A stretch of DNA of 64,000 nucleotides. It comes from Paenibacillus sp. Soil522 (GTDB lineage: Bacteria; Bacillota; Bacilli; Paenibacillales; Paenibacillaceae). Shown one piece after another: positions 7,128 through 15,331 of the stretch (position 1 is its first letter; every line of letters begins with the position of its first letter). Position numbers and translations under genes: made by a program. Below the pieces are notes generated by a model, which saw nothing but the letters and a program-made list of their open reading frames with translations, was not told the DNA's origin and ran no database searches. The stretch lies in the NCBI RefSeq assembly GCF_001428245.1, contig NZ_LMRV01000033.1:105228-169227 (forward strand), given 5' to 3'.

Positions 7128-9923
7128 ATGAGAGAACTGCTGAGACCTAATATGTTTGAACCTACGGTTAAACGCATCACCGTGCTCGCGCTGCTGTTAA
7201 GCCTGATCGCGCAGCTGATTCTGGTATGGACCGGATTTTTCTATTTGAATAAAAACAGCCAAGTCATTCAAGCGAATGAAAAACAAGGTTTTCAGACGTT
7301 TTATCAACAAAACCTGACAACGATTATTTCCGAAATCAACAACACGATGGACCTGTTTGAGAAAAACGACCTGCGCAAATACTCGACCAGTTTCCTGCCG
7401 TTAAGGGATAAGGATACGATTCATCAGGCGACGGAGGAGCTTAACGAGAAATTAAACGCGCTGAACCTGTCGCCTTCCTTTTATAAAACCGTTTATTTGA
7501 TCGGCTCCGACCGAAACCAGTATTCCTTCATGAAGGAGATTGGCGAGCCGGATCTTCATGTGCTGCCGGGTTTGAATAAGGACGCCTTCGATTCGCAGGG
7601 CTGGACAAATGCTCTGATCGAAAACATGCGTAAAATTGTAAGATTCGATCAGGATGAGCTTCAGGCGAATAATCAAGCGCTGATGAACGATGATATGAAA
7701 GACTTTATATCCCAAACCTCCGGCAACCTGGTGATCAATAACGGAAATATAGGGATCTTTGTCATCTTTGTATTGCAGGATGGCTTGTTTAATGCCGCAG
7801 AAGAAGCCCACGGAGACGCTCACACACCCGTTGTGGTGAGCGATGATAACGGCCAGCCGATATGGAGCAGCATAGCCGATCCAGACCTGGTGTCTCACGC
7901 CACGGCAGTCGGCAGCGGCAGGCTCTCGAAGGGAAACGAAACCTACGTTGCAGTAAGAAACAAGCTGGACCTGTTTCCTTATCAGGTCACTTATCTTTAT
8001 GCTGCAAATGACCTCAATCCCCCTGTACTCAGAGTAGCGGTCACCTTTATAGCGATTGCGGCAACCGCCCTTCTGCTCACCTTCGGATTCAGTTTCGTGC
8101 GCTCCAAGAAAATGTTTCTTCCCTTCCGCAAGTTTTCCATGGCGGTACGCAGACAGTCCTTGTCGGATGACCTGAACCTGAATTCCGTCACGGCCGATTT
8201 GTCCAAAAGCGGTGCCGGGGAAATGTCGTTAAAGAATAAAATCCTGATCACCTTTATCATATCCGTCCTTGTTCCGACGCTTGCGGGCGGACTGCTGTAT
8301 TCCTTCATGCTGACGCAAAGCATCAATAACACCGCCGACCAGTTTCTGAGCCGTATCGGCGAGCTGACGAAAACGTCCGCCCACATCAATGTCCAGCGGC
8401 TGGAAAATACGATCAACCGGCTGACGATCAGCCAGGAGCTGAAGGAGTTTCTGACGAAGCAGAACAACCTGCTTAATATCCCTTACTATAAAGAAAGGGA
8501 GGTCAATTATGCCTCTATAGCCGCTTTTCCTGGAGTCAATAATTTTTCTTATATTGTTCTGTATGACAATAAAGGATCGGCGATTTATTCTTCTATATTT
8601 TCAAACAATCTCAATTTGTTTACGGTCAATAAATCGCTCTTCAAGGATACCGATTCATCCTACTGGGTGTCGGATTATGTGGACATCACAAACCATAATA
8701 ATACTGCGATCGTGAAGAGGATTCCGCTTTTGAACAAAGATCTCGACACAGGGCAGTCCTATTACTTGCTGGCCGTTCCTAAAGACGACCTGTTCAAAAA
8801 TATGGATTTCGGATCCTCCGGATTTTTTGTGACAAATGGCCAGAACAAAGAACTGTTTCATATTCACCGTTACTCGAGCAATTACAAATCGAAGCTGTTC
8901 TCCTATTCTTATCCGATAGCCAATACAGGAATGATCGCAACCTTTCAGTATCCGAAAGAGGAGTTCGAGGCCCAGTACCGGGAATACTTTTATCGTTTTT
9001 TATTTGTACTGTTAGGTGTATCCTTGTTTTCCTTCCTGCTCGCGAGCTTGCTGAGCAATCTGCTGTCGAAACCGATCGAACGGCTGATGGGCTCGATTAA
9101 CCATATTTCAGAGGTTCATTTCGACCATCTGGTCCAAGGGGGCTCGAAGAGCGAAGTCGGACAGCTGATTGAAAATTACAATGAGATGGTTCAAAAAATG
9201 AATCATCTTATTCATGAAAACATACGGATTCTCGAAGAAAACGCTCAATCGAAGCTGAAGGAAAAAGAGATGAACACACTTAAAGTGAAGGCCGAGCTGG
9301 ACATGCTGCAGTCGCAAATTAATCCGCATTTTCTTTACAATACCTTGGAGTCTATCAACATGAAAAGCATCCGCTACGGCATGCACGACGTCAGCATCAT
9401 GATCCGTAATTTATCGGATATGTTTCGCTACAGTGTGGGCAAAGGTTCCGTTATGGTTCCGCTGCAGAAAGAAATCGATCACGTAAAGAACTTTATCGCC
9501 ATCCACAATATGCGGCTCGGCCATATCGTCGATTTAATGATTGAAGTTCCGGAGCCTTTAATGAACGCGTCCGTCCTGAGATTCTCCCTTCAACCAATCG
9601 TAGAGAACAGCATGAAGCACGCTTTTGTCGGATATAAAGAAGGGGCCAGCATTCTCATTCGCGCTAGACGCGACGAGCAATTTTTGTATCTCGAAATTCG
9701 CGATAACGGTATCGGAATGGACGAGGAACGATTAGCGGAGGTCGAAGCCGTTCTGAACGGAACGGATGACGGATTGGGTCCGCAGGAAGGGTCGGGCGGC
9801 ATCGGGCTGAAAAATGTGTACGCGCGGCTGAAGCTTCATTTTCCGGATAATCCAGGGTTCCGGATCGAAAGCGAACTGATGGGTGGCACAACGGTCCGGC
9901 TTTGTTTGCCCCTTCGGCAGTAG
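7128..9923 (+). CDS. YesM-like sensor histidine kinase with two sensor modules
   Basis: A 931-residue membrane kinase; YesM-like kinases are usually about 560-620 residues. Two membrane-extracellular-membrane modules occur in tandem. The first has segments near residues 18-40 and 299-322, the second near 370-395 and 620-645. A HAMP-like linker and coiled coil follow. The phosphorylated His is about His734 in SQINPHFLYNTLE, and the ATPase domain has DNGIGM and GSGGIGLKNV. Between the modules lies a short charged cytoplasmic stretch (about 323-369) that lacks kinase motifs. It pairs with the preceding regulator. The doubled input suggests a gene fusion or an added ligand input. The frame is intact throughout. 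Confidence 0.88.
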   Translation: MRELLRPNMFEPTVKRITVLALLLSLIAQLILVWTGFFYLNKNSQVIQANEKQGFQTFYQQNLTTIISEINNTMDLFEKNDLRKYSTSFLPLRDKDTIHQATEELNEKLNALNLSPSFYKTVYLIGSDRNQYSFMKEIGEPDLHVLPGLNKDAFDSQGWTNALIENMRKIVRFDQDELQANNQALMNDDMKDFISQTSGNLVINNGNIGIFVIFVLQDGLFNAAEEAHGDAHTPVVVSDDNGQPIWSSIADPDLVSHATAVGSGRLSKGNETYVAVRNKLDLFPYQVTYLYAANDLNPPVLRVAVTFIAIAATALLLTFGFSFVRSKKMFLPFRKFSMAVRRQSLSDDLNLNSVTADLSKSGAGEMSLKNKILITFIISVLVPTLAGGLLYSFMLTQSINNTADQFLSRIGELTKTSAHINVQRLENTINRLTISQELKEFLTKQNNLLNIPYYKEREVNYASIAAFPGVNNFSYIVLYDNKGSAIYSSIFSNNLNLFTVNKSLFKDTDSSYWVSDYVDITNHNNTAIVKRIPLLNKDLDTGQSYYLLAVPKDDLFKNMDFGSSGFFVTNGQNKELFHIHRYSSNYKSKLFSYSYPIANTGMIATFQYPKEEFEAQYREYFYRFLFVLLGVSLFSFLLASLLSNLLSKPIERLMGSINHISEVHFDHLVQGGSKSEVGQLIENYNEMVQKMNHLIHENIRILEENAQSKLKEKEMNTLKVKAELDMLQSQINPHFLYNTLESINMKSIRYGMHDVSIMIRNLSDMFRYSVGKGSVMVPLQKEIDHVKNFIAIHNMRLGHIVDLMIEVPEPLMNASVLRFSLQPIVENSMKHAFVGYKEGASILIRARRDEQFLYLEIRDNGIGMDEERLAEVEAVLNGTDDGLGPQEGSGGIGLKNVYARLKLHFPDNPGFRIESELMGGTTVRLCLPLRQ

Positions 9924-10047
9924 CAGAATAAAGCGTAATATTGCCCGATTAAATCGTAACTTCACCCTATACCTGCGATAGTATTATCTCGATACAATGA
10001 ATATGTTACGGTAACCGAACAATAAGCAGCGAGCAAGAGGTCAGGTG

Positions 10048-10088
10048 GCTAGCCCCGGTTTCATGACCGACGGGCTAGCTTTTTTTTC
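10048..10088 (+). terminator. Rho-independent terminator
   Basis: GCTAGCCC pairs with GGGCTAGC and is followed by a T8 run. It ends the transporter/two-component transcript. Confidence 0.88.
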
Positions 10089-10168
10089 TGCAGATTAAGC
10101 ATTCCTTAAAGCCTCTGTTGTAATCATTATAAACCATTATACTGTTTCTTAAAGATAAGGAGTGTGCC

Positions 10169-11092
10169 ATGCTGACCAAAGAACAAATTCAAATCCGCGA
10201 TCCGTTCGTACTGGCTGTCAAAGTTGAAAAGAAATATTACCTCTACGGGACAACGGATAAAAATGTATGGGAAGGAAAAGCGACCGGCTTTGATGTGTAT
10301 GTGAGCAACGACCTTGATCGCTGGGAAGGGCCATTCCCCGCTTTTCGGCCGGAAGAGGACTTCTGGGCGGACAGGCATTACTGGGCACCGGAAGTGTACC
10401 TTTATGACGGCAAGTATTATATGTTCGCCAGCTTTAAGGCGGACCGCAAATTCAGGGGCACGCAAATTCTCGTATCCGACGATCCGGTCGGCCCCTTCCG
10501 GCCTCATTCGGCCGGATCTGTTACACCCGGGGATTGGGAATGCTTGGACGGCACGCTGTACGTCGACGGGGCTGGCCATCCTTGGATGATATTTTGCCAT
10601 GAATGGCTGCAGGTGCAGGATGGCGAAATATGCGCCATCCCCCTCACCAAGGACTTGAAATCGGCTGCCGGAGAACCAGTGCTGTTATTTCATGCCTCCG
10701 ATGCGCCGTGGGCAGTCCAAAGCGGTGCTGCTTCTAGCGGGAAAAAGAACTTCGTAACGGACGGACCTTTCTTGCACCGCGCGGCAAACGGGGATCTCCT
10801 GATGCTATGGTCAAGTCACGGAGTGAACGGTTATGCGATCGGTATCGCCCGTTCCGAGACAGGCGATATCAGCGGGCCTTGGGTGCAGGACCGCGAGCCG
10901 CTATTCGGACAAGACGGCGGTCACGGCATGCTGTTCACCACGTTCGAAGGGGAATTGATGCTGGCTATTCACAGGCCCAATAAGACTCCGAATGAAAGGC
11001 CGCTATTTTTGCCGCTTGCCGAGAAGAATGGCAGGCTAAGCATTAAGCGGCAATTCCGCAATCCGATTGTCCTGCAGCGCGCGGACCCTTAG
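10169..11092 (+). CDS. GH43-type glycosidase, first module of a split two-module protein
   Basis: A 307-residue five-bladed propeller enzyme without signal peptide, so probably cytoplasmic. The catalytic base Asp sits near residue 11 in QIRDPFVLA. Further propeller motifs are WAPEVYLYDGKYYMF, ECLDGTLYVDG with the pKa-tuning Asp, and HEW with the candidate acid Glu. Family members probably cleave arabinofuranosyl or xylosyl residues. AAGGAG precedes ATG 10169. After the domain should end, near residue 295, the frame runs on without linker into the beginning of a second GH43 domain (NPIVLQRADP) and stops at TAG 11090-11092, where relatives have Trp. See the next entry. The first module may still be functional. 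Confidence 0.8.
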   Translation: MLTKEQIQIRDPFVLAVKVEKKYYLYGTTDKNVWEGKATGFDVYVSNDLDRWEGPFPAFRPEEDFWADRHYWAPEVYLYDGKYYMFASFKADRKFRGTQILVSDDPVGPFRPHSAGSVTPGDWECLDGTLYVDGAGHPWMIFCHEWLQVQDGEICAIPLTKDLKSAAGEPVLLFHASDAPWAVQSGAASSGKKNFVTDGPFLHRAANGDLLMLWSSHGVNGYAIGIARSETGDISGPWVQDREPLFGQDGGHGMLFTTFEGELMLAIHRPNKTPNERPLFLPLAEKNGRLSIKRQFRNPIVLQRADP

Positions 11093-11986
11093 ATTTACAA
11101 GCATACGGACGGCTACTATTATTTTACCGCTTCGGTTCCCGCGTTCGACTGCATCGAGCTCAGAAGGGCAAGAACGATCCAGGAGCTCGAGGCTGCCGAA
11201 CCGGCCGTCATTTGGCGAAAACACGCGAAGGGCAGAATGAGCGCACATATTTGGGCGCCTGAAATCCATTATATCGACGGCAAATGGTACATCTATTTCG
11301 CCGCCGGAGGCTCGGATGAGGACGAGAAGGAAGTATGGCAGCACCGCATGTACGTCCTTGAAAATGATGCGGCCAATCCGCTGGAGCCGACATGGGTGGA
11401 AAAAGGTCAGACCCGGACAAATTGGGATTCCTTCTCTTTGGATGCCACAACCTTCGAGCATGGAGGCGTAAGGTATTTAGTTTGGGCTCAGCAGGGTCCC
11501 GACAATCAAGGGAACTCCAATCTGTATATCGCCGAAATGTCCGATCCATGGACGATTCGAGGCAAGCAGGTCCTGCTTTCGAAACCGGAATATGCGTGGG
11601 AAATCGTAGGCTTCCATGTGAATGAAGGGCCTGCGGTACTCAAGAAGAACGGCAAAATATTTATCAGCTTCTCGGCAAGCGCCACGGATAGCAATTATTG
11701 CATGGGGCTGCTTACAACTCTGGACACCAGCGATTTGTTAGACCCGAATTCATGGACGAAATCCCCGGAGCCTGTTTTCCAAACGAGCGAAGAAACCGGA
11801 CAATACGGCCCTGGCCATAACTGTTTCACCGTATCGGAAGACGGTGCAGCCGATATTCTGATCTATCATTCAAGGGATTATAAAAAAATCGTCGGAGATC
11901 CGCTTTACGAACCCAATCGTCATACACGTGCTAAAGTATTGAATTGGAATGCGGAGGGGTTGCCCATTTTTGACAAACCCGAGTGA
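11093..11986 (+). pseudogene. GH43 second module, cut off by an in-frame amber codon
   Basis: Codons directly after the TAG at 11090-11092 continue in the same frame, reading IYKHTDGYYYFTASVP and then a full GH43 domain to TGA 11984-11986. This looks like the GH43 group of alpha-L-arabinofuranosidases. Later motifs are APEIHYIDGKWYIYFAA, the Asp-bearing DATTFEHGG and NEGPAVLKKNG with the acid Glu. The catalytic base Asp (GAC 11084-11086) lies before the stop. A protein begun at ATG 11237 (weak GAAGGG site) would therefore lack the base and the first blade. I read it as a TGG-to-TAG nonsense mutation in a two-module protein; readthrough or a sequencing error are alternatives. Confidence 0.75.
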
Positions 11987-12043
11987 AGGGTCAAAGCACG
12001 GCGGCGATGAGCGGACGCAGCGGGAGATTGCGAAAGTGCTTGA

Positions 12044-12139
12044 GATCTCACACGGGTTGCTTTGTTCCTGGCCTCTGATGAAGCAAGCTTCGTCAACGGT
12101 ACCACGATTACGGCAGATGCCGGCTGGACGGCCTATTAA
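12044..12139 (+). pseudogene. Short-chain dehydrogenase (SDR) C-terminal remnant
   Basis: Codons from 12044 to TAA 12137-12139 encode DLTRVALFLASDEASFVNG and then TTITADAGWTAY. The pattern ALFLASDEASFVNG-T-DAGW is the conserved C-terminus of classical SDR oxidoreductases. A stop codon lies just upstream in frame (12041-12043), and the Rossmann and YxxxK parts are missing. About 31 codons survive, immediately in front of a terminator. Confidence 0.8.
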
Positions 12140-12145
12140 TGTAAC

Positions 12146-12178
12146 AAGACGCTAGTCAGTTTATGACTAGCGTCTTTT
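12146..12178 (+). terminator. Rho-independent terminator
   Basis: AAGACGCTAGTCA pairs perfectly with TGACTAGCGTCTT around a 5-base loop and is followed by a T run. It ends the GH43/SDR-remnant transcript and separates it from the convergent exporter gene. Confidence 0.9.
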
Positions 12179-12216
12179 TACTTAGTTAATAAGTCATATG
12201 CTCTTACTATCAATCC

Positions 12217-13713
12217 TCAGGCTTCTTTGAGTATTGCCTTTTTCAACGCTACTTTGGACTTTTCCTCTGGGGCTTGTGCAACACGTTTGATGAAGAAGGA
12301 AAGCAGTAAACCGATTATGCCGATTCCAACAATAACGAGATATGCGTCATTTATCCCCTGGATGGAAGCTTCCATAATCATATGCTCCTGCGTTGCGCCC
12401 GTTGCTCCGCCTGCCGCCATCATATCCTGAAAATGAGTTTGGGTACGGTTCGTCATCACGGTCACGAGCAGAGAAGTGCCTACGGCGCCAGCCACTTGTC
12501 TAATGGTATTGGAAATAGCCGTACCATGCGCATTGAGCCTGGCCGGTAATTGATTTAAACCTGCAGTTTGTACGGGCATAAGAAGCAAAGCCATCCCGAT
12601 ACGGCGACCCGTAGACATGAGAACCAGATAGGTATAGCTGGTTGAGTCCGTCAAGTTAATAAAGCCGATGGTGGTGACGATCGTAATGACCATTCCGATG
12701 ATGGAAAGCCATTTCGCCCCAAACTGATCGAACAGCTTTCCGGCGACTGGCATCAGGAAGCCCATCAGAAGCGCACCGGGGAGCAGCAGCAAACCTGATT
12801 CCAGCGCGGTATAGCCGCGGGCACTCTGAAGGTACAGAGGAAGCAGCATCATATCCGCATACATAACCATGGTAACCGCGATATTTATGATGGTAGTTAA
12901 GGAGAACATGTTGTATTTGAAGGCCCGGAGATCCAGCAGCGGATTCTGGGAAACCAGCTGCCGCCAAGTAAACAGAGCGAGGGCAAGGATGCCCGTAAGA
13001 ATAGACACGAGTACCTCTGCGCTCGACCACCCTTCGCTGCCGGCCCGGCTGAAGCCGTAAAGCAGAGTACCGAATCCGACCGTGGAAAGGACGACACTGA
13101 TAACGTCGATTTTGGTACAGCCCCGTTCCGATACATTCTTCAAATAAATAAAGCCGCAGATGATAACAAGGACAGCAAGCGGAATCATGACGTAAAACAT
13201 CGTTTCCCAAGCATAATTTTCCAGAGTATAGCCGGCAAGAGTAGGTCCAATCGCAGGGGCGAAAATAACGGCGAACCCGACCATACCCATGGCAGCTCCT
13301 CTTTTCTCGGGAGGGAAGAGCGTTAAAATGACATTCATGAGCAGCGGCATAATAATGCCGGCGCCGGCTGCCTGAATCATACGCCCCGTCAGCAGAACAG
13401 GGAAGGTGGATGCGATGGCCGATACGATCGTTCCGGCAAGAAAAATAAACATCGAAGCTTGAAAAAGCTCACGCGTAGTAAACCGCTGCATCAAATAGGC
13501 CGTGATCGGAATCAGAACCCCGTTTACCAACATGTAGCCTGTTGTCAGCCACTGGGCCGTTGCAGCCGAAATATTGAAATCAATCATTAATTCCGGGACG
13601 GCAACGCTCATGATCGTTTGATTCAGCGTCGCAAGAAAGGCACCCAAGATCATGATGAACAAGATCGGTCCTTTGTTGATGGAACTGCTGTTTGTTTCCC
13701 TACTACTACTCAC
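12217..13713 (-). CDS. DHA2-family MFS multidrug efflux transporter
   Basis: A 14-helix proton-driven exporter of the EmrB/QacA (DHA2) subfamily, about 498 residues. DHA2 hallmarks are visible: LATLNQTIMSVAVPEL in helix 1, WLTTGYMLVNGVLIPITAYL in helix 2 and GRMIQAAGAGIIMPLLMNVI in helix 4. The upstream ATG at 13740 has no ribosome site; GTG 13713 has GGATGGAG five bases upstream, so I start there. The gene is divergent from a TetR regulator, with operators in between, the common layout of an inducible drug exporter. Substrate unknown. Confidence 0.9.
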   Translation of the reverse strand: MSSSRETNSSSINKGPILFIMILGAFLATLNQTIMSVAVPELMIDFNISAATAQWLTTGYMLVNGVLIPITAYLMQRFTTRELFQASMFIFLAGTIVSAIASTFPVLLTGRMIQAAGAGIIMPLLMNVILTLFPPEKRGAAMGMVGFAVIFAPAIGPTLAGYTLENYAWETMFYVMIPLAVLVIICGFIYLKNVSERGCTKIDVISVVLSTVGFGTLLYGFSRAGSEGWSSAEVLVSILTGILALALFTWRQLVSQNPLLDLRAFKYNMFSLTTIINIAVTMVMYADMMLLPLYLQSARGYTALESGLLLLPGALLMGFLMPVAGKLFDQFGAKWLSIIGMVITIVTTIGFINLTDSTSYTYLVLMSTGRRIGMALLLMPVQTAGLNQLPARLNAHGTAISNTIRQVAGAVGTSLLVTVMTNRTQTHFQDMMAAGGATGATQEHMIMEASIQGINDAYLVIVGIGIIGLLLSFFIKRVAQAPEEKSKVALKKAILKEA

Positions 13714-13750
13714 TCTACTCCATCCTTTCGATTCAACCATGGACTAAATT

Positions 13751-13814
13751 TACAACGTGTTGTATAGTTGACATTGTATAAATTAGATTATATACAGAAC
13801 CCTTCGGTTTACAA
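13751..13814 (-). promoter_or_regulatory. Exporter promoter with TetR operator candidates
   Basis: On the minus strand TTGTAA (13809-13814) and TATAAT (13787-13792) are 16 bases apart. Downstream, in the leader, TACAAC-GT-GTTGTA at 13751-13764 is a perfect palindrome. TTGTATA occurs twice in direct orientation, at 13760-13766 and 13774-13780. Binding there would block exporter transcription. Confidence 0.6.
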
Positions 13815-13932
13815 GCGACGGTTATGGAGAAAGTGTATATTAGTTTACATTAAAACCTTTTTTGTCGCCTAACTTGAAGATATACCACGTAAGCTTGGAA
13901 ATTGTAGCTTATTATAAAGAGAGGAAAGGATT

Positions 13933-14526
13933 ATGATGGATAATAAAAAGCCTCATACAGATCCCCGCATACTCCGAACGCGCCAATTGATTAGAGATGC
14001 CTTTGTTGAATTGCTTCAAGAAATGGATATCGAGAAATTATCGGTAAATCGCATCGCAGAGCGCGCTACCATCAATCGCGTTACCTTTTATCTGCATTAT
14101 CGGGATATACCGGATATGCTTGAAAAGATGGCGGAAGACATGGCCAGGGACATAGAGCGGATTCTAAACGATACGCCAGCGAATCCGAATTCCGCAGAAG
14201 AAGCGGACTGGAAAATGATGGTGAGCTTGCTAGAGCACATTGCCGAACACGTAAAATTTTATAAAGTCATTCTCGCGACGAAACGAACCCCAATCTTTAC
14301 GGAACGTCTATTAAAGCTGTTGACGGGAATTATGATCACAAGGCTGGAGAGAATGGGGGTCGATTCCTTCATCTCAACCGCAGGTATTCAAAAGGACATT
14401 GCCATTTGGTACTGTTCTTCAGCCTTGATCGGCACGATCATTTCCTGGCTTCGAAACGACATGCCTTATACACCGCTATTTCTTGCCAGACAATTTTCTT
14501 TGCTGCTGCCTCATCACCAAAAGTGA
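13933..14526 (+). CDS. TetR/AcrR family regulator, divergent from the exporter
   Basis: A 197-residue repressor. The helix-turn-helix is at residues about 15-60, with VNRIAERATINRVTFYLHYRD as recognition part, closely similar in layout to the regulator at 611-1165. The C-terminal domain is helical and binds an unknown inducer. GAGGAAAGG precedes two adjacent ATGs. Gene order and shared intergenic operators point to control of the DHA2 exporter and of itself. Confidence 0.9.
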   Translation: MMDNKKPHTDPRILRTRQLIRDAFVELLQEMDIEKLSVNRIAERATINRVTFYLHYRDIPDMLEKMAEDMARDIERILNDTPANPNSAEEADWKMMVSLLEHIAEHVKFYKVILATKRTPIFTERLLKLLTGIMITRLERMGVDSFISTAGIQKDIAIWYCSSALIGTIISWLRNDMPYTPLFLARQFSLLLPHHQK

Positions 14527-14646
14527 AAACCTATTGAGAGGTAATTCTCATACAGCTGCTCAGCAAGCATCCAGCTCAGTACGTTTAGGTTTAACGGGAT
14601 TGACAACGAAATGAACGAAGTATGGAATAAAAAGGAGGACGCTGCA

Positions 14647-14961
14647 ATGAGCAGATTGAACGTATGGGAAAACGCCGAGCCGGGCGTGAGACGGAAAATA
14701 TTTACTCCAGGCCAGACGATCATGATGATTGAGGTTCATTTTGAGGAGGGAGCTGAAGGTTATTTGCACAGTCATGTGCATGAGCAGCTTTCTTACTGTA
14801 TGGAAGGGCAGCTGGAGTTTTCAGTCAACGGAGAGAAAGTCGTCGTTTCGGCGGGAGAGACGATCTACATTCCGAGTCTTGCCGAGCATGGATGCCGCGC
14901 CCTTCAGAAGAGCATACTGCTGGACACTTTCACTCCGCTCAGGCAGGATTTAATCGAATAG
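14647..14961 (+). CDS. Small cupin-domain protein
   Basis: A 104-residue single-domain beta-barrel protein. Cupin motif 1 appears as HSHVHEQLSYCMEGQLEFSV, with metal-binding His, His and Glu. Motif 2 reads GETIYIPSLAEHGCRAL with the last His. Small cupins of this form are usually metal-dependent sugar- or small-molecule-binding proteins; the substrate is unknown. ATG 14647 is chosen because AAGGAGG lies at 14629-14635; the upstream ATG 14611 has no ribosome site. Confidence 0.85.
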   Translation: MSRLNVWENAEPGVRRKIFTPGQTIMMIEVHFEEGAEGYLHSHVHEQLSYCMEGQLEFSVNGEKVVVSAGETIYIPSLAEHGCRALQKSILLDTFTPLRQDLIE

Positions 14962-15331
14962 TTGCATTTAAGGTCTTTGAGGTGCAGCATTTCATCAGAA
15001 TAACCATGTTTTTTTCCAATGTCTATTCTAAGGGGTGCACATCAGATCTTAGGGAGGCTTTTTTTGCCTATATGCTTAAAAAACCGCACATAATGCTGAA
15101 ATAAGTACATATCTCTGCTTGCAGCCGCATGCTAACCTATTTGGAGACAACGTTCCGGGGGATGATAGGGGAATAGTGGTCAATATCGATCAAGTCGACG
15201 TAACCGTGGAACTGACAGCATATATGGGCGATCAAATGATCCGTAAGGAATCGGCTTCCGGGTAGTAACTGCGTTACATATCAGCGTTTTCTGGCCTCGG
15301 AGCTAATAAATCCGCCTAAGGAGGTACAACG
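14962..15331. other. Intergenic stretch with an unrecognised open remnant
   Basis: On the plus strand the frame from about 15122 to TAG 15263-15265 reads sensibly for 47 codons (PHANLFGDNVPGDDRG, then VVNIDQVDVTVELTAYMG). It has no start codon and no ribosome site. It has normal coding composition and looks like the end of a deleted gene, but I cannot name the family. AAGGAGG at 15318-15324 serves the next gene. No terminator with a proper T run was found. Confidence 0.35.

Noticed and set aside
11237-11986. Second GH43 module as an independent gene from ATG 11237
   Set aside because: It would lack the catalytic base and first blade, and the frame upstream continues with conserved GH43 sequence back to the amber codon. 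The GAAGGG before it is a weak site.
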